From NCBI GenBank assembly GCA_015099395.1, contig AP024096.1, positions 1,240,001-1,304,000 of the forward strand: DNA of 64,000 nt, written 5' to 3'. The position numbers were made by a program, and so were the translations under genes. This DNA comes from Ktedonobacteria bacterium brp13. GTDB lineage: Bacteria > Chloroflexota > Ktedonobacteria > Ktedonobacterales > Ktedonobacteraceae. Below the pieces are notes generated by a model that saw only the letters and a list, made by a program, of their open reading frames with translations, had not been told where the DNA came from and did no database searches. Shown one piece after another: positions 33,563 through 43,175 of this stretch. How positions within the stretch are numbered: the first letter of the stretch is position 1; the number at the start of each line of letters is the position of its first letter.

Positions 33563-36500
33563 GTGAAATCTATGAATGATGGTGCCTCGAAGGCGAGGCT
33601 ACAGTTAAGGACATCCGGCTGGTTACGCGTCTTTGTGATCGCTATGACCATTGTGCTCAGCAGCCAGTTCGCAGGTATTGCTTCGGTCTCTGCTCAATAT
33701 GCTGCTACTGCTGTCAGCGTGGCTTCTGGTGGACCCGGTGCGCTTGCTTATTTTGATGAATCGCGGAAAGACTGTCTGGGTACGGCGCGTAATACCACTT
33801 CGAAGGTATGGTTTACTGTGGCTGGCGGTATGCTCAGCGATGTGTACTATCCCACCATCGACAATACAAATGTCAAAACGTTGCAGTATATTGTCACTGA
33901 CGGCAGTACCTTTACTGATCTACAGGGGCGCGACACCACATATACGGTACAGTCGTTGAACGGTCCCGGACTGGCCTGTCAGGTGACCACTCTGGCGAAG
34001 AGTGGCAACTATCGTATCGTTACAGATTATCTGACGGACCCTCAGCACAATACCGTTGTCATGCATCTACAATTCACTGTGCTCAAGGGCAATGCTGCCG
34101 ACTATAAACTATATCTGCGCTATGATCCTACGATCAACGGCAATGGTGGTGGTGGCAGTGGAAATGGCGGTGGCGATACCGGTGTCGTTGACACCTCCAC
34201 CGGTCATGCTATTCCTATCGCGTATGACTTAAACACGAAGACCAATGCTGTCAATCGCACCTATGCGGTTCCTGTCTATAGCGCGCTCGATGCCTCGACT
34301 CCTTTCACGCAAGTGAGCAATGGTTTCGTTGGTACCGCCAGTGATGGTCAGGTACAGCTTGATGCTATGCACTCGTTGACGAGTCTTTACGATGAGGCGG
34401 ACAACGGGAACCTGGTACAGACGGTACAGGCCGACCTTGCACATAGTCATGACCAATTGACGCTGGCCCTTGGTTTTGGTCAGACACAGATCGCCTCCGT
34501 GCAGTCTGCGCGTGCTTCGCTGGCTGAAAACTTCGCACAGTTGCTGGCGACATATACCGCTGGTTGGACGTCGTACGATGCAAAACTGACATTAAATAGT
34601 CTCAAGCAGGCACATACTATCAAAAATAATGCGCAGTGGTTACAGTTGCTTGAAGAATATTATGTGAGCGCAAACGTTGTGAAGGCCTCGGAGGATAAAA
34701 CCTTCCCTGGCGCAATCGTTGCCAGCCTGGGATCTCCGTGGGGTCAGGCTGTCTCCGCTGGTGATCCCAACAATACCTACTTCGGGTCGTATCGCGAGGT
34801 ATTCGCTCGTGATCTGTACGAAGCATGGACCGGATTGTATCTGGATGGTGATTGGCAGACAGCGCGCGATTCGGTACACTTCTTGTTCTATAATCAACAG
34901 TTGCCGGATGGTTCGATGCCACGCAATAGCCTGCTCAATGGCAAAGTCGCGCCAGACTCTTTCAATACGCAGCTTGACGAGGCCAGCTATCCGCTTATCA
35001 TGGCGTACCAGCTACACATGACCGATAGCGACCTGTATAAGAATCATATTCTGCCGGCCGCCGATTTTGTCATCAGCCATGGTCCATCGTATGGTGTCGA
35101 GCGTTGGGAGGAGCAAGGCGGCTACTCGCCATCTACGATTGCCGCCGAGATTGCGGGTCTGGTTGCCGCCGCCGATATCGCACGTGCAAATGGTGATACC
35201 ACGCACGCGAATATCTGGTTGGGCGTGGCCGATGATTGGCAGCGTTCCATCAAAAGCTGGGATGTCACGACGAATGGACCGCTTTCGCAGAGTCCTTACT
35301 TTATTCGCCTCTCCAAGACAGGCGACCCCAATGCTGCGATTAGCTATAACGTTGGCAATGGTGGTCCGACGCTCGATCAGCGCTCCGTCATTGATGCGGG
35401 CTTCCTGGAGTTAGTACGGCTGGGCGAACTGCCTGCCAACGACACTACTATCCAGAATTCGCTGAAGGTGGTTGACGCGACAATTGAGACGCAGACGCCC
35501 AGCGGACCCGGCTGGCATCGTTATAACGGTGATGGCTATGGTGATAGTGCTACCAATGGTCAGCCGTGGGCACCCAGCGGACAGGGCACCGGCCACGTCT
35601 GGCCTGTACTGACCGGGGAGCGTGGTGAGTACGACCTGGCCTCTGGCGATTACTCGACTGCGGCAACCTTGCTGCAGACGCTCAAAAACTTTAGCTCGGG
35701 TATTGGCATACTTCCTGAACAGGACTGGGACCTACCTGACCTGGCCGCATCGCCGTATGGCAGCGATCCTACGACTGCGTCCATCGGCTTCCAGAATGGT
35801 CAGCCTGCCGGTTCCGCCTCCCCACTCACCTGGTCAACCGCCTCGTACGTTCGTCTCTTCGACGACCTGCTCGCGGGCAAAGTACTTGAGCAGCCGCAGG
35901 ACACGTACAGTCGCTATGTGACTCATCAGCAGGGACAGACAACGCTCACTGTCACTGCACCTCAGAATCTCAGTTCCGTGAGTGGGTCAACGGTCACTGT
36001 TACCGGTACATCAGCGCCAGGCAATACCATCTCTATTGCCGCTACGAATACGGACCAGCAAAGCCTGACGACGACTGCGACCACGACTGCCGCTGCCGAT
36101 GGTACCTTCAGCGTCCCGGTTGCTATAAGTGGTGGTAACACCGTCCTGAATACCGTTGCGCTCAGCAAAGATGGCGCGACCGCACATGATCAGCGTACTG
36201 TCGTCTATGACTTCACGCCAGGCAAGTTGCTCTTTGATGTCACCGATCCATCCAATGATGATAATGGACCTGGTAACTATGCCTATCCGACTGCCAGTGA
36301 TTTCCATGCGGGTGCCTATGACCTGCAGGATTTTCGTATCTATGATGATGGCACCAACATCATCTTCAAGGTGCAGACGCGTGACCTGACTCCTACATTT
36401 GGCAGCCCCTTAGGTGCGCAGTTGATCGATCTCTACGTGCATAACCCTGCGGCGACGGCAGGTACAACCTCGACCGCTGCAGCCTATCCACAGCGTAACT

Positions 36501-36928
36501 ATACGATCGCGCCCAACGCGGCGTGGAACCAGTTGCTCGAAGTGCAGGGTTTTGGCTCGCGCTACGTCGACGCGGCTGGCAACACGCTCGACACTATTAC
36601 AGCCAGCGCGAACGCAATCTCGCGCTATATTACCTTCAGCGTGCCCAAAGCGGTTCTCGGGCAACCGGGCTCTGGCTGGGGTTTTACCCTGACCCTTACC
36701 GGACAGGATGGTTATAGTCCTGACAATGCACGTGCGTTCACTGCTACGCCAGGCGCATATAGTTTCGGTGTCTGTGCAACCGCGAGCAGCGACCCGCACT
36801 GTACCGTCGACCCCACGACCGTCCCGAAAGTGATGGATACCCTGACACCTCCCGGCGTCTCGCAGGCGGATGAGTTGGACTATACCAGCCACAAACCAGT
36901 TGTGCTGCAAGACATTGTAATTCCGTAG
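33563..36928 (+). CDS. Secreted GH15 glucoamylase/glucodextranase
   Basis: An 1121-residue exported enzyme. The GTG at 33563 follows AAGGAGG by ten bases and starts a long signal peptide (hydrophobic run GWLRVFVIAMTIVLSSQFAG, cleavage near VSAQ). Residues ~45-310 match the beta-rich N-domain of bacterial GH15 enzymes (SGGPGALAYFDESRKDCLGTA, GGMLSDVYYPTID). The (alpha/alpha)6 barrel follows, with FPGAIVASLGSPWG, YREVFARDLYEAW, DGSMPRNSLLNG, RWEEQGGYSPST (catalytic acid Glu in EEQGG) and GHVWPVLTGERGEY (catalytic base Glu). After ~800 comes a Thr/Ser-rich immunoglobulin-like domain and a glucodextranase-type C-terminal domain (DPSNDDNGPGNYAYPTASDF). Releases glucose from starch- or dextran-like glucans outside the cell. 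Confidence 0.93.
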   Translation: MKSMNDGASKARLQLRTSGWLRVFVIAMTIVLSSQFAGIASVSAQYAATAVSVASGGPGALAYFDESRKDCLGTARNTTSKVWFTVAGGMLSDVYYPTIDNTNVKTLQYIVTDGSTFTDLQGRDTTYTVQSLNGPGLACQVTTLAKSGNYRIVTDYLTDPQHNTVVMHLQFTVLKGNAADYKLYLRYDPTINGNGGGGSGNGGGDTGVVDTSTGHAIPIAYDLNTKTNAVNRTYAVPVYSALDASTPFTQVSNGFVGTASDGQVQLDAMHSLTSLYDEADNGNLVQTVQADLAHSHDQLTLALGFGQTQIASVQSARASLAENFAQLLATYTAGWTSYDAKLTLNSLKQAHTIKNNAQWLQLLEEYYVSANVVKASEDKTFPGAIVASLGSPWGQAVSAGDPNNTYFGSYREVFARDLYEAWTGLYLDGDWQTARDSVHFLFYNQQLPDGSMPRNSLLNGKVAPDSFNTQLDEASYPLIMAYQLHMTDSDLYKNHILPAADFVISHGPSYGVERWEEQGGYSPSTIAAEIAGLVAAADIARANGDTTHANIWLGVADDWQRSIKSWDVTTNGPLSQSPYFIRLSKTGDPNAAISYNVGNGGPTLDQRSVIDAGFLELVRLGELPANDTTIQNSLKVVDATIETQTPSGPGWHRYNGDGYGDSATNGQPWAPSGQGTGHVWPVLTGERGEYDLASGDYSTAATLLQTLKNFSSGIGILPEQDWDLPDLAASPYGSDPTTASIGFQNGQPAGSASPLTWSTASYVRLFDDLLAGKVLEQPQDTYSRYVTHQQGQTTLTVTAPQNLSSVSGSTVTVTGTSAPGNTISIAATNTDQQSLTTTATTTAAADGTFSVPVAISGGNTVLNTVALSKDGATAHDQRTVVYDFTPGKLLFDVTDPSNDDNGPGNYAYPTASDFHAGAYDLQDFRIYDDGTNIIFKVQTRDLTPTFGSPLGAQLIDLYVHNPAATAGTTSTAAAYPQRNYTIAPNAAWNQLLEVQGFGSRYVDAAGNTLDTITASANAISRYITFSVPKAVLGQPGSGWGFTLTLTGQDGYSPDNARAFTATPGAYSFGVCATASSDPHCTVDPTTVPKVMDTLTPPGVSQADELDYTSHKPVVLQDIVIP

Positions 36929-36967
36929 TCCGTAATCTGTAGTCCGTAATCCTTATTGTTCAGCGTT

Positions 36968-37004
36968 CTCCTCTGCCGCATGTCGAAATCTTGAGGCAGA
37001 GGAG
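36968..37004. terminator. Terminator between convergent glucoamylase and response regulator genes
   Basis: CTCCTCTGCC (36968-36977) and GGCAGAGGAG (36995-37004), perfect 10-bp stem. A direct repeat GTAGTCCGTAATC occurs twice just upstream (36927-36954). Confidence 0.6.
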
Positions 37005-37034
37005 GCACCTGTACTTTATACTTGTGACTTACGC

Positions 37035-37718
37035 TTATTCACGAGGATTGCTTTCGCGTTGGCCAGAAAAACGTGAGATCAGACCCTCACGCCAGGCAAA
37101 GATAGCGGCCTGGGTTCGATCCAGGAGGTGAAGTTTGCCCAAAATGTTGCTGACGTGGCTTTTCACGGTTTTTTCGCTGATGACCAGCCGACGAGCAATT
37201 TCGCTGTTGGGCAAGCCTTCGGCAATGAGGCGCAGAACTTCCCGCTCACGTTCGCTCAACTGAGCATATTGCGCCCTATCAGTTTCAGGCAGGCTCTCTA
37301 ATTCCTGGGCAATACGTGCTGCCACATGGGGATTCATCACTGGTTCACCAACCGCAGCTTTGCGTACCGCACTGGCCAGTTCGGGCAACAGAACATCTTT
37401 GAGCAGATAGGAGAGCGCGCCCGCGCGGATGGCTGGAAAGATGTGCTCATCGTCGTGGTAGGAGGTAAGGACAATCACCTGCGAGCGCGGGCTGCGCAGT
37501 TTCAGACGACGTGTGGCTTCGATCCCGTCCATTCCTGGCATCACGAGGTCCATCAACACCACATCGGGAGCCAGATCGGCGGCTACCAGCACAGCTTCGC
37601 CGCCAGAGCCGACACTTCCTACCACGACAAAGTCCGGTTGGGCCTCCAGAAAGGTTCTCGCGCCTTCGCGCACCAGGGCATGATCGTCTACGAGAAGGAT
37701 GGTGATCGGTTCACTCAT
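37035..37718 (-). CDS. NarL/LuxR-type response regulator
   Basis: A 227-residue two-domain regulator. The receiver domain has ILLVDDHALVREG (acidic pair), phospho-acceptor Asp in DVVLMDLVMPGMDG, the switch threonine VIVLTSY and Lys in SYLLKDVLLPE. The LuxR helix-turn-helix is LSEREREVLRLIAEG ... ISEKTVKSHVSNILGKL. The ATG at 37718 overlaps the kinase stop as ATGA, so translation is coupled and the longer open frame to 37778 is rejected. It is the last gene of the ABC transporter operon, whose expression it may control. Confidence 0.93.
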   Translation of the reverse strand: MSEPITILLVDDHALVREGARTFLEAQPDFVVVGSVGSGGEAVLVAADLAPDVVLMDLVMPGMDGIEATRRLKLRSPRSQVIVLTSYHDDEHIFPAIRAGALSYLLKDVLLPELASAVRKAAVGEPVMNPHVAARIAQELESLPETDRAQYAQLSEREREVLRLIAEGLPNSEIARRLVISEKTVKSHVSNILGKLHLLDRTQAAIFAWREGLISRFSGQRESNPRE

Positions 37719-39286
37719 GCAAGTTCTCGCTTTCTTTTGTTCTTTTGCTGTCGCGTTTCCTGAGCGAACGGGATGCAACCTGTCACGACCGTTTCACCAG
37801 GAGCGCTGCTGATGTGGAGTGTGCCGCCATACGCTTCCACGCGGTCGCGCATATTAGCGAGACCATGTCCGCTGCCCGCTACCTGTTCGACTGCAAACCC
37901 TTTGCCATTATCGGAAACATGCAGGCGCACTTGTTCTGTTCCTTGCTCTAATTGTACCCGGATCTGGCTGGCCTGGCTATGGCGCGCGGCATTGGCCAGT
38001 GCCTCCTGGGCCATGCGGAAAAGCGCTTCCTCGATTTCTGGACGCAGCACCGGCATCTCAGGTGCCTCTGACACCTGAAACTCGCAGGCACCGCCTGTTT
38101 GCTGCGACCACTGGCGGATAGCGTCGCGTAGCGCCGCCTGTAAACCTTGCCCGACCAGAGCTCCGGGGCGCAACTGCTGAAGAACGGCCGTCAACTCCTG
38201 GCGAATCTGGTCTGCCAACTCCCCCGCCTTACTCAGCGCTCCTTGCGCTGATGCAATATCATCCGGTAGGCGTGATTGGGCCGCGCCGATCAGCAGGGTT
38301 AGCGCGAACGCCTGCTGCTTCACCGAGTCGTGCAGGTCGCGCGCCACTCGCTGGCGTTCTTCCAATGAGGCCAACTGCTGTCGCGTATTCAGCAACTGCT
38401 GCACTTGCAGCGCCATGCGATTGAGATCCTGAGCAAGCTGGCCCAGTTCATCCGGCGAGCGGTCGGATACATGGACCTGGAAGTCACCTATGCTCCAGGC
38501 GTGAGCCGCCGCTGTGATCCGCTGCAAACGTCGGGTAATGCGCCGAGCCGTGAGCATGCCAACGATCGTGCCGATGACGGTGACCACGAGAATGAGCAAG
38601 AGCGCGTAGGGTAAGAGTGTTGCGAGTTGCTGTGATCCCCCCTGGGGCAGCCATGGAAAGAGACTGCTCAGCGGACTGGAGATGTTGCGCAGGCCGCGAA
38701 CAGCAACAAAGAGGACGCCGCTCACTCTCTGCTGATTATCCAGAATGGGCACTGCCACGAGTGTTTGTCCATCGGCCTGCGTGGAGACAAGCTTTGCCAG
38801 ATCCTGTTCATTGGCAAAAGCTGCCTGGATGATCTGCTGCGATCCTTGGACGTTGATCTGGATTTTCTGCAAGAAAAGCGCGAGTCTTGCCGGATTGCCT
38901 GTCGCGAATCTGGCTGGCATGATTGGAACCGAGCCAGCCAGTTGTCCTGCTGGATCAAAGATCATCACTGCGAGCGTCTCTGTTGCGTTCAGTTGCGTCA
39001 CGCTTTGAGCCCGATCTGGTTTCACTGAATGCTGACCCTGCACGAAATTCACAAGCCAGGAGTTGAGGGTGCCCGCATCCTGACTTGCGATCGGGCGCGG
39101 CACCTGGGGTGAGACCTCGCGGGTCAGCAGTTGCGCCAATTGTTGCGCTGGAGGAAGCGAAGGAGCGAGTGCAATCAGGGCCAGAGCCACGCCGAGCAGG
39201 ATAGGCATGGCTACCACGACGACCAGAATATAGGATAGGGAAAGTTGCCACTGCAATTTGTGGAGTGGTCGAAACTGGTAATGCAT
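37715..39286 (-). CDS. NarL-type membrane sensor histidine kinase
   Basis: A 523-residue kinase. A membrane helix at about 13-35 and another at about 228-250 enclose an extracytoplasmic sensor region of roughly 190 residues; a HAMP linker follows (ARRITRRLQRITAAAHAWS). The HisKA_3 motif is ERQRVARDLHDSVKQQAF (phospho-His in DLHD), and the ATPase domain has ALANAARHSQASQ (N-box), DNGKGF and GLANMRDRVEAYGG. It pairs with the coupled regulator (4-bp overlap). The sensor domain has no recognised family; in such operons the cue is often envelope stress or an antimicrobial exported by the ABC transporter. Confidence 0.93.
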   Translation of the reverse strand: MHYQFRPLHKLQWQLSLSYILVVVVAMPILLGVALALIALAPSLPPAQQLAQLLTREVSPQVPRPIASQDAGTLNSWLVNFVQGQHSVKPDRAQSVTQLNATETLAVMIFDPAGQLAGSVPIMPARFATGNPARLALFLQKIQINVQGSQQIIQAAFANEQDLAKLVSTQADGQTLVAVPILDNQQRVSGVLFVAVRGLRNISSPLSSLFPWLPQGGSQQLATLLPYALLLILVVTVIGTIVGMLTARRITRRLQRITAAAHAWSIGDFQVHVSDRSPDELGQLAQDLNRMALQVQQLLNTRQQLASLEERQRVARDLHDSVKQQAFALTLLIGAAQSRLPDDIASAQGALSKAGELADQIRQELTAVLQQLRPGALVGQGLQAALRDAIRQWSQQTGGACEFQVSEAPEMPVLRPEIEEALFRMAQEALANAARHSQASQIRVQLEQGTEQVRLHVSDNGKGFAVEQVAGSGHGLANMRDRVEAYGGTLHISSAPGETVVTGCIPFAQETRQQKNKRKRELA

Positions 39287-39394
39287 CTACTTCTCTCCTC
39301 GCTTCTCCAGGTTAGGTATTGCTGAACATTATCATCGGTACTCGCGCCGAACGCAAGCCGGGAAACGGATCTTGCGTTCGGCCTTGTGCGCTGG

Positions 39395-39949
39395 CTACCC
39401 CTTAAACCAGTTCGTAAATTCCTCATCCATATAGGTGGCTGAGCCAGTGTCGCGCTGCATATTATCCTGGACTTCCTGCTGGGTAATGCAGCCCATGCTG
39501 CGCCAATGGTTATTGGCATATTGTAGCGCCTGAACCTCCACATTGTGCAACTGAGTCTCTGTCAGGCCCTGTTCGGTAGCGAGCTGCGCGATCGTTTTGC
39601 TTGCCAGAACACGTGCCTGGATCTGCGCGACGGTCAGGTGCAAGCCCTGGGCCGTCTGCTGCTGGATCACATCAACCGGTTCACGCGCGCTCGTACAGCC
39701 AACAGGTTGTTTTGCTGATGAACCGGAACTGCCGGGTGTACTGCTATAAACGGCGGGGGTACTGGTATGCGATGTCAATTGCCAAATCAACACACCGCCC
39801 CCACCCAGGATAACCAGGCAGCCGCAGAACAGGAATAGCAGCGCAGCCACACGCCTGCGGCTCTTGCGTTCGGGTCGTTCAGCCAGGCGTGAGTGTTCTG
39901 CATTGGCCACGGGCGAGTCGTTTTTACGAATATTTCTGGTATCATTCAT
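39395..39949 (-). CDS. Small membrane-anchored protein of unknown function in ABC/two-component operon
   Basis: A 184-residue protein. Residues 1-30 are polar and basic (ERPERKSRRR), residues ~32-52 form one membrane helix (VAALLFLFCGCLVILGGGGV), and the rest is extracytoplasmic with a Ser/Gly/Pro linker and a helical domain (VDVIQQQTAQGLHLTVAQIQ ... LATEQGLTETQLHNVEVQAL). Two cysteines (VGCTSA, MGCITQ) could pair. The ATG at 39949 has AAGGAGG eight bases upstream, and is preferred over 40054. It lies 17 bp after the permease gene and before the kinase, so it may be a signal-relay or substrate-binding accessory; no function is known. Confidence 0.72.
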   Translation of the reverse strand: MNDTRNIRKNDSPVANAEHSRLAERPERKSRRRVAALLFLFCGCLVILGGGGVLIWQLTSHTSTPAVYSSTPGSSGSSAKQPVGCTSAREPVDVIQQQTAQGLHLTVAQIQARVLASKTIAQLATEQGLTETQLHNVEVQALQYANNHWRSMGCITQQEVQDNMQRDTGSATYMDEEFTNWFKG

Positions 39950-39965
39950 TGGATGAACCTCCTTT

Positions 39966-42900
39966 TTATTCATAGCGCAGTGCTTCAGCCGGGTACAGGC
40001 GCGCAGCCTGGCGCGCGGGCAAGATAGTGCAGGCGAGGGCTGCCAGGAAAGCACTCAGCAGAATGAGAGCGATCGGCCCCAGTGGCAGTGGGAAGTCCTG
40101 GTATGTGACCCGCGCAATCTGGTATGCGAGGAAGAGAGCCAGGGTTGCGCCAATCAGCAAGCCTACAGCGATCACAAAGCAGGCTTCGAGCAGAAATGAG
40201 CGCCAGACCAGCGATCTGGAGAAACCCAACGCGCGTAGCATGCCAATCTGCTGGCGTCGTTCCACCACCGCGCGGCTAGTAATCACGCTGATTGCCAGTG
40301 CGCCAAAGAGCAGGCCCAGTGCCAGGTCGCTTCCTAGTAAGAGGGTGAACACTTCCGTTACCGCGTTGCTGCTTCCCTGATCGAGCGATTGAACCGTAAT
40401 ACCCCGGCTGCTGGCATCCAGAAAGCTATTTAGATCCTGTGCCGCTCGCGTCTCATTCGCACCTGGCCGGAGATGGAGGAGGTATGTGCTGAGAAACGCG
40501 ATGTACGGCGGCTGTGCAATCCTCCGTGCTGTGTTGATGGAAGTCAGGACCCGCCAGGGCGCGCTGGCCGGCACAAGGCCAATGACCGTGACCGGGTGAA
40601 AGTGGGCCGTAGGCGCAGAGCTATCGGGAATTTCCGCCGTGAAGGGCGTGAAGCCGGAGCTAGCGGGCAGGCCTACTACATGTGCATCGTACTGGAGCAC
40701 CACGTCGCCGACGTGCGTGCGCAGCGCAGCCCACACCTGCTGGTCAGAGCTGAAGCCGCTGGCTCGCGCGTACATCGGTAAGGTTGTGCTTGCCAGAAAC
40801 GTGTCATCAGCGACCTGCGGTGGTTTGCTCAGAGTGTAGATCAATTGCCCGCCATCCAGGTCTAAGCGCAGCGGCTGAACCTGCCCGGACCGGGGATAAT
40901 CGTACATCAAGCGAACCAGGCCCACTGCGGCAAAGTCCTGCCCAAGCACCCGACCTGTTTGCAACTCTTGCAGCTGCGCAGATAATGTGGGGTAGCGCGT
41001 GAGTTGCGAGCCATAGGTTGTTGCCTGAAGCTGAAATCCCCCCGAACTGGTCGCCGTCTCTGCCTCCTGAATGGCTCCCAGGTTGGTTGTTACCAGCAGC
41101 AGGACCAGGAACATAATCAGGCTGAGCAAAGCAACCGTTATCCCGGTGCGAAAACGGAAGGTCAGTGGATAGGCCACGCCAGTGCGGCTGATTGGCGCGA
41201 CTCCACGCACGCGCCGCAATCCTGTAGAGAGCAATGCCGCCAGCAGATCGAGATTGGTCATTCCCAGGATTACCGCTCCTCCAACCGGCAGCAGCATACT
41301 CAGCAGAAGCTCCATGCCTGAGGGCGTACCATTGAAGGCCACAACAGGCTGGAAGAGCGCGATGAAGGCGTTACTCTGGAGCGTGCTCAAGGCGAGCCAG
41401 CCGCCGCCGATCAGGGTGAAGCTCAAACGTCGGGCCAGCGGCGCAGATGCACGCATCAAGGAGAGGAGCCAACCGACCAGTAACGCACCACCAGTAAGCA
41501 GTAACGTATTGACGAGCAGGCGCACCCAGCCGGATGCAGGAGTGCCAGTGAGAACAAACAAAACCAGGCCGATCAGCAAGCAAAGCGGGCCGCGCGCGAA
41601 GGCTCCCCAAAGCAATCCGGTCAGTGCCTCAAGCACTCGCGATAACCGCCGCGCAGGCGTCTCTGGCACACGCACACCATCGGGCGTAGAGCCAGACGAC
41701 CACAGCATGCGCCAGAGACTCGCTAGCTCAGGACGTGCAACAACTGCATCGTCCAGGTCGCGGATGGCCGCGACGATATTCGCACGGCTGATCCAGAACG
41801 CGATTACTAACACCGTCGTAACAGTTGCCAGTACCCCCAGGCACCAGGATGTAAGCAGGCTTTGCCAGTTTATCCACAGGTGTAGCGCGCCAGATTCTAG
41901 TACGGGAACAGGCACACTGTTGGCAGCCACGCCCACACCTAGCCTGGGCAAGAGTGTGAATAAAGTCAGTTCCAGCGCTGCCACTCCTACGCCTAACGGC
42001 ACGCCCAGCAGAGCTGCGAGTATCCCATAGCCGCAGCCCTCGAAGAGCAGCAATTGCACGAGGTGTGAGCGACGCAAACCCAGAGCACGGCTCATCCCCA
42101 GTTCCGCGCGCCGTTCAGCCGCGAGCAAAATGACCAGTAGTGCCAGCAGCAGCATTGCGGCGCTCACGAGCAGGCAGGTGAAGAGAGGCGGTAGCCAGGT
42201 AAACTGCTGGCCAGCCGGCGAGAGGAACACGAGCTTGTTGATTTCCAGTGTGCGCGTTTCCTGCACAACATCCGGCTTGAGCGGGTGAATTCTGAATATA
42301 TCGAAGGTAGTCTGGCCAAGGGCATGAGGCACGTCCAGGCGGGCGGAAGCGCCCGGCAAAAGCTGCTGCAAAAAACGTATCATCGCCTGGCTATTACCAG
42401 CGCCGATATTTCTGATGCTGATGGTATTGGGTGGCTCTGGATCGATCTGCTGTGCTGCATGCAGCGGCAGAATAATTTGGGGCGTCGCGGGAACGATTGC
42501 CTCACCTGCTGTTATCCCAATATCGTTGGAAAGGAGCGCACGCACCGTAGCAGTTACCGTCTTCTCCCCGAATGACAGTTGTATCCGGTCGCCGGGCCGA
42601 GCGCCAAGCCCTTGCACCAGCGAAGCACTTACCAGTGCCTCGCCCGCGCGCAGATCCGCTATCTGGATCGTCTGACCCTGGGCATCGGTGAGTGGGCCAT
42701 AGACCTGCTCGAAATCGGGAGGCAGAGCATAGAAATCGACATTGTGAACCGCGAAGCCGGTGCGTAGCGAGGTCACGGTTGGGCTCTGCGGATAAACCCC
42801 GCTGGCGCTGGCCGCCTGTACCTGCGGGAAGGCTCGAATGCGGGCCAGGTCTCGATCAATCTGGTCCTGGGTGAAGGGGCCAGTCACGCTCTCATCAACA

Positions 42901-43175
42901 TCGCCCATATGTGCAACACGCTGCGTTATTGCTGAGTTGGTAAAGCTGTCTTGCAAACCGAATGAGGCGGTTATCACCGCCGTTGCAAGCGCCAGGCCGC
43001 AGAGCAGTAAGATCGTTTTGCCTGGCCTGCGCACGGTATTGCGCAGCCCCATGCGCAGGAGCAGCGGGTTAATGAGTGCTAGCCCTAGCAACAAGAACAG
43101 GACTCCCCCCGTAACTACAGCCAGGGCCAGAGCAAGCCACGTGGGGGAGATATCCGGGAAAAGGTTCAGACTCAT
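39966..43175 (-). CDS. Giant FtsX/MacB-type ABC transporter permease
   Basis: A 1069-residue permease, larger than typical MacB or LolC/E proteins because it holds two FtsX-like cores. An N-terminal helix (WLALALAVVTGGVLFLLLGL) and LLLCGLALATAVITASFGLQ precede a first extracytoplasmic domain (~80-325). The first FtsX core (~340-470) has RAELGMSRALGLRRSHLVQL; central helices (~530-660) and a second extracytoplasmic domain (~710-930) precede the last FtsX core with RRQQIGMLRALGFSRSLVWR. Its ATG overlaps the ATPase stop as ATGA. With the ATPase it forms a mechanotransmission-type ABC system rather than a classical importer; substrate unknown. Confidence 0.9.
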   Translation of the reverse strand: MSLNLFPDISPTWLALALAVVTGGVLFLLLGLALINPLLLRMGLRNTVRRPGKTILLLCGLALATAVITASFGLQDSFTNSAITQRVAHMGDVDESVTGPFTQDQIDRDLARIRAFPQVQAASASGVYPQSPTVTSLRTGFAVHNVDFYALPPDFEQVYGPLTDAQGQTIQIADLRAGEALVSASLVQGLGARPGDRIQLSFGEKTVTATVRALLSNDIGITAGEAIVPATPQIILPLHAAQQIDPEPPNTISIRNIGAGNSQAMIRFLQQLLPGASARLDVPHALGQTTFDIFRIHPLKPDVVQETRTLEINKLVFLSPAGQQFTWLPPLFTCLLVSAAMLLLALLVILLAAERRAELGMSRALGLRRSHLVQLLLFEGCGYGILAALLGVPLGVGVAALELTLFTLLPRLGVGVAANSVPVPVLESGALHLWINWQSLLTSWCLGVLATVTTVLVIAFWISRANIVAAIRDLDDAVVARPELASLWRMLWSSGSTPDGVRVPETPARRLSRVLEALTGLLWGAFARGPLCLLIGLVLFVLTGTPASGWVRLLVNTLLLTGGALLVGWLLSLMRASAPLARRLSFTLIGGGWLALSTLQSNAFIALFQPVVAFNGTPSGMELLLSMLLPVGGAVILGMTNLDLLAALLSTGLRRVRGVAPISRTGVAYPLTFRFRTGITVALLSLIMFLVLLLVTTNLGAIQEAETATSSGGFQLQATTYGSQLTRYPTLSAQLQELQTGRVLGQDFAAVGLVRLMYDYPRSGQVQPLRLDLDGGQLIYTLSKPPQVADDTFLASTTLPMYARASGFSSDQQVWAALRTHVGDVVLQYDAHVVGLPASSGFTPFTAEIPDSSAPTAHFHPVTVIGLVPASAPWRVLTSINTARRIAQPPYIAFLSTYLLHLRPGANETRAAQDLNSFLDASSRGITVQSLDQGSSNAVTEVFTLLLGSDLALGLLFGALAISVITSRAVVERRQQIGMLRALGFSRSLVWRSFLLEACFVIAVGLLIGATLALFLAYQIARVTYQDFPLPLGPIALILLSAFLAALACTILPARQAARLYPAEALRYE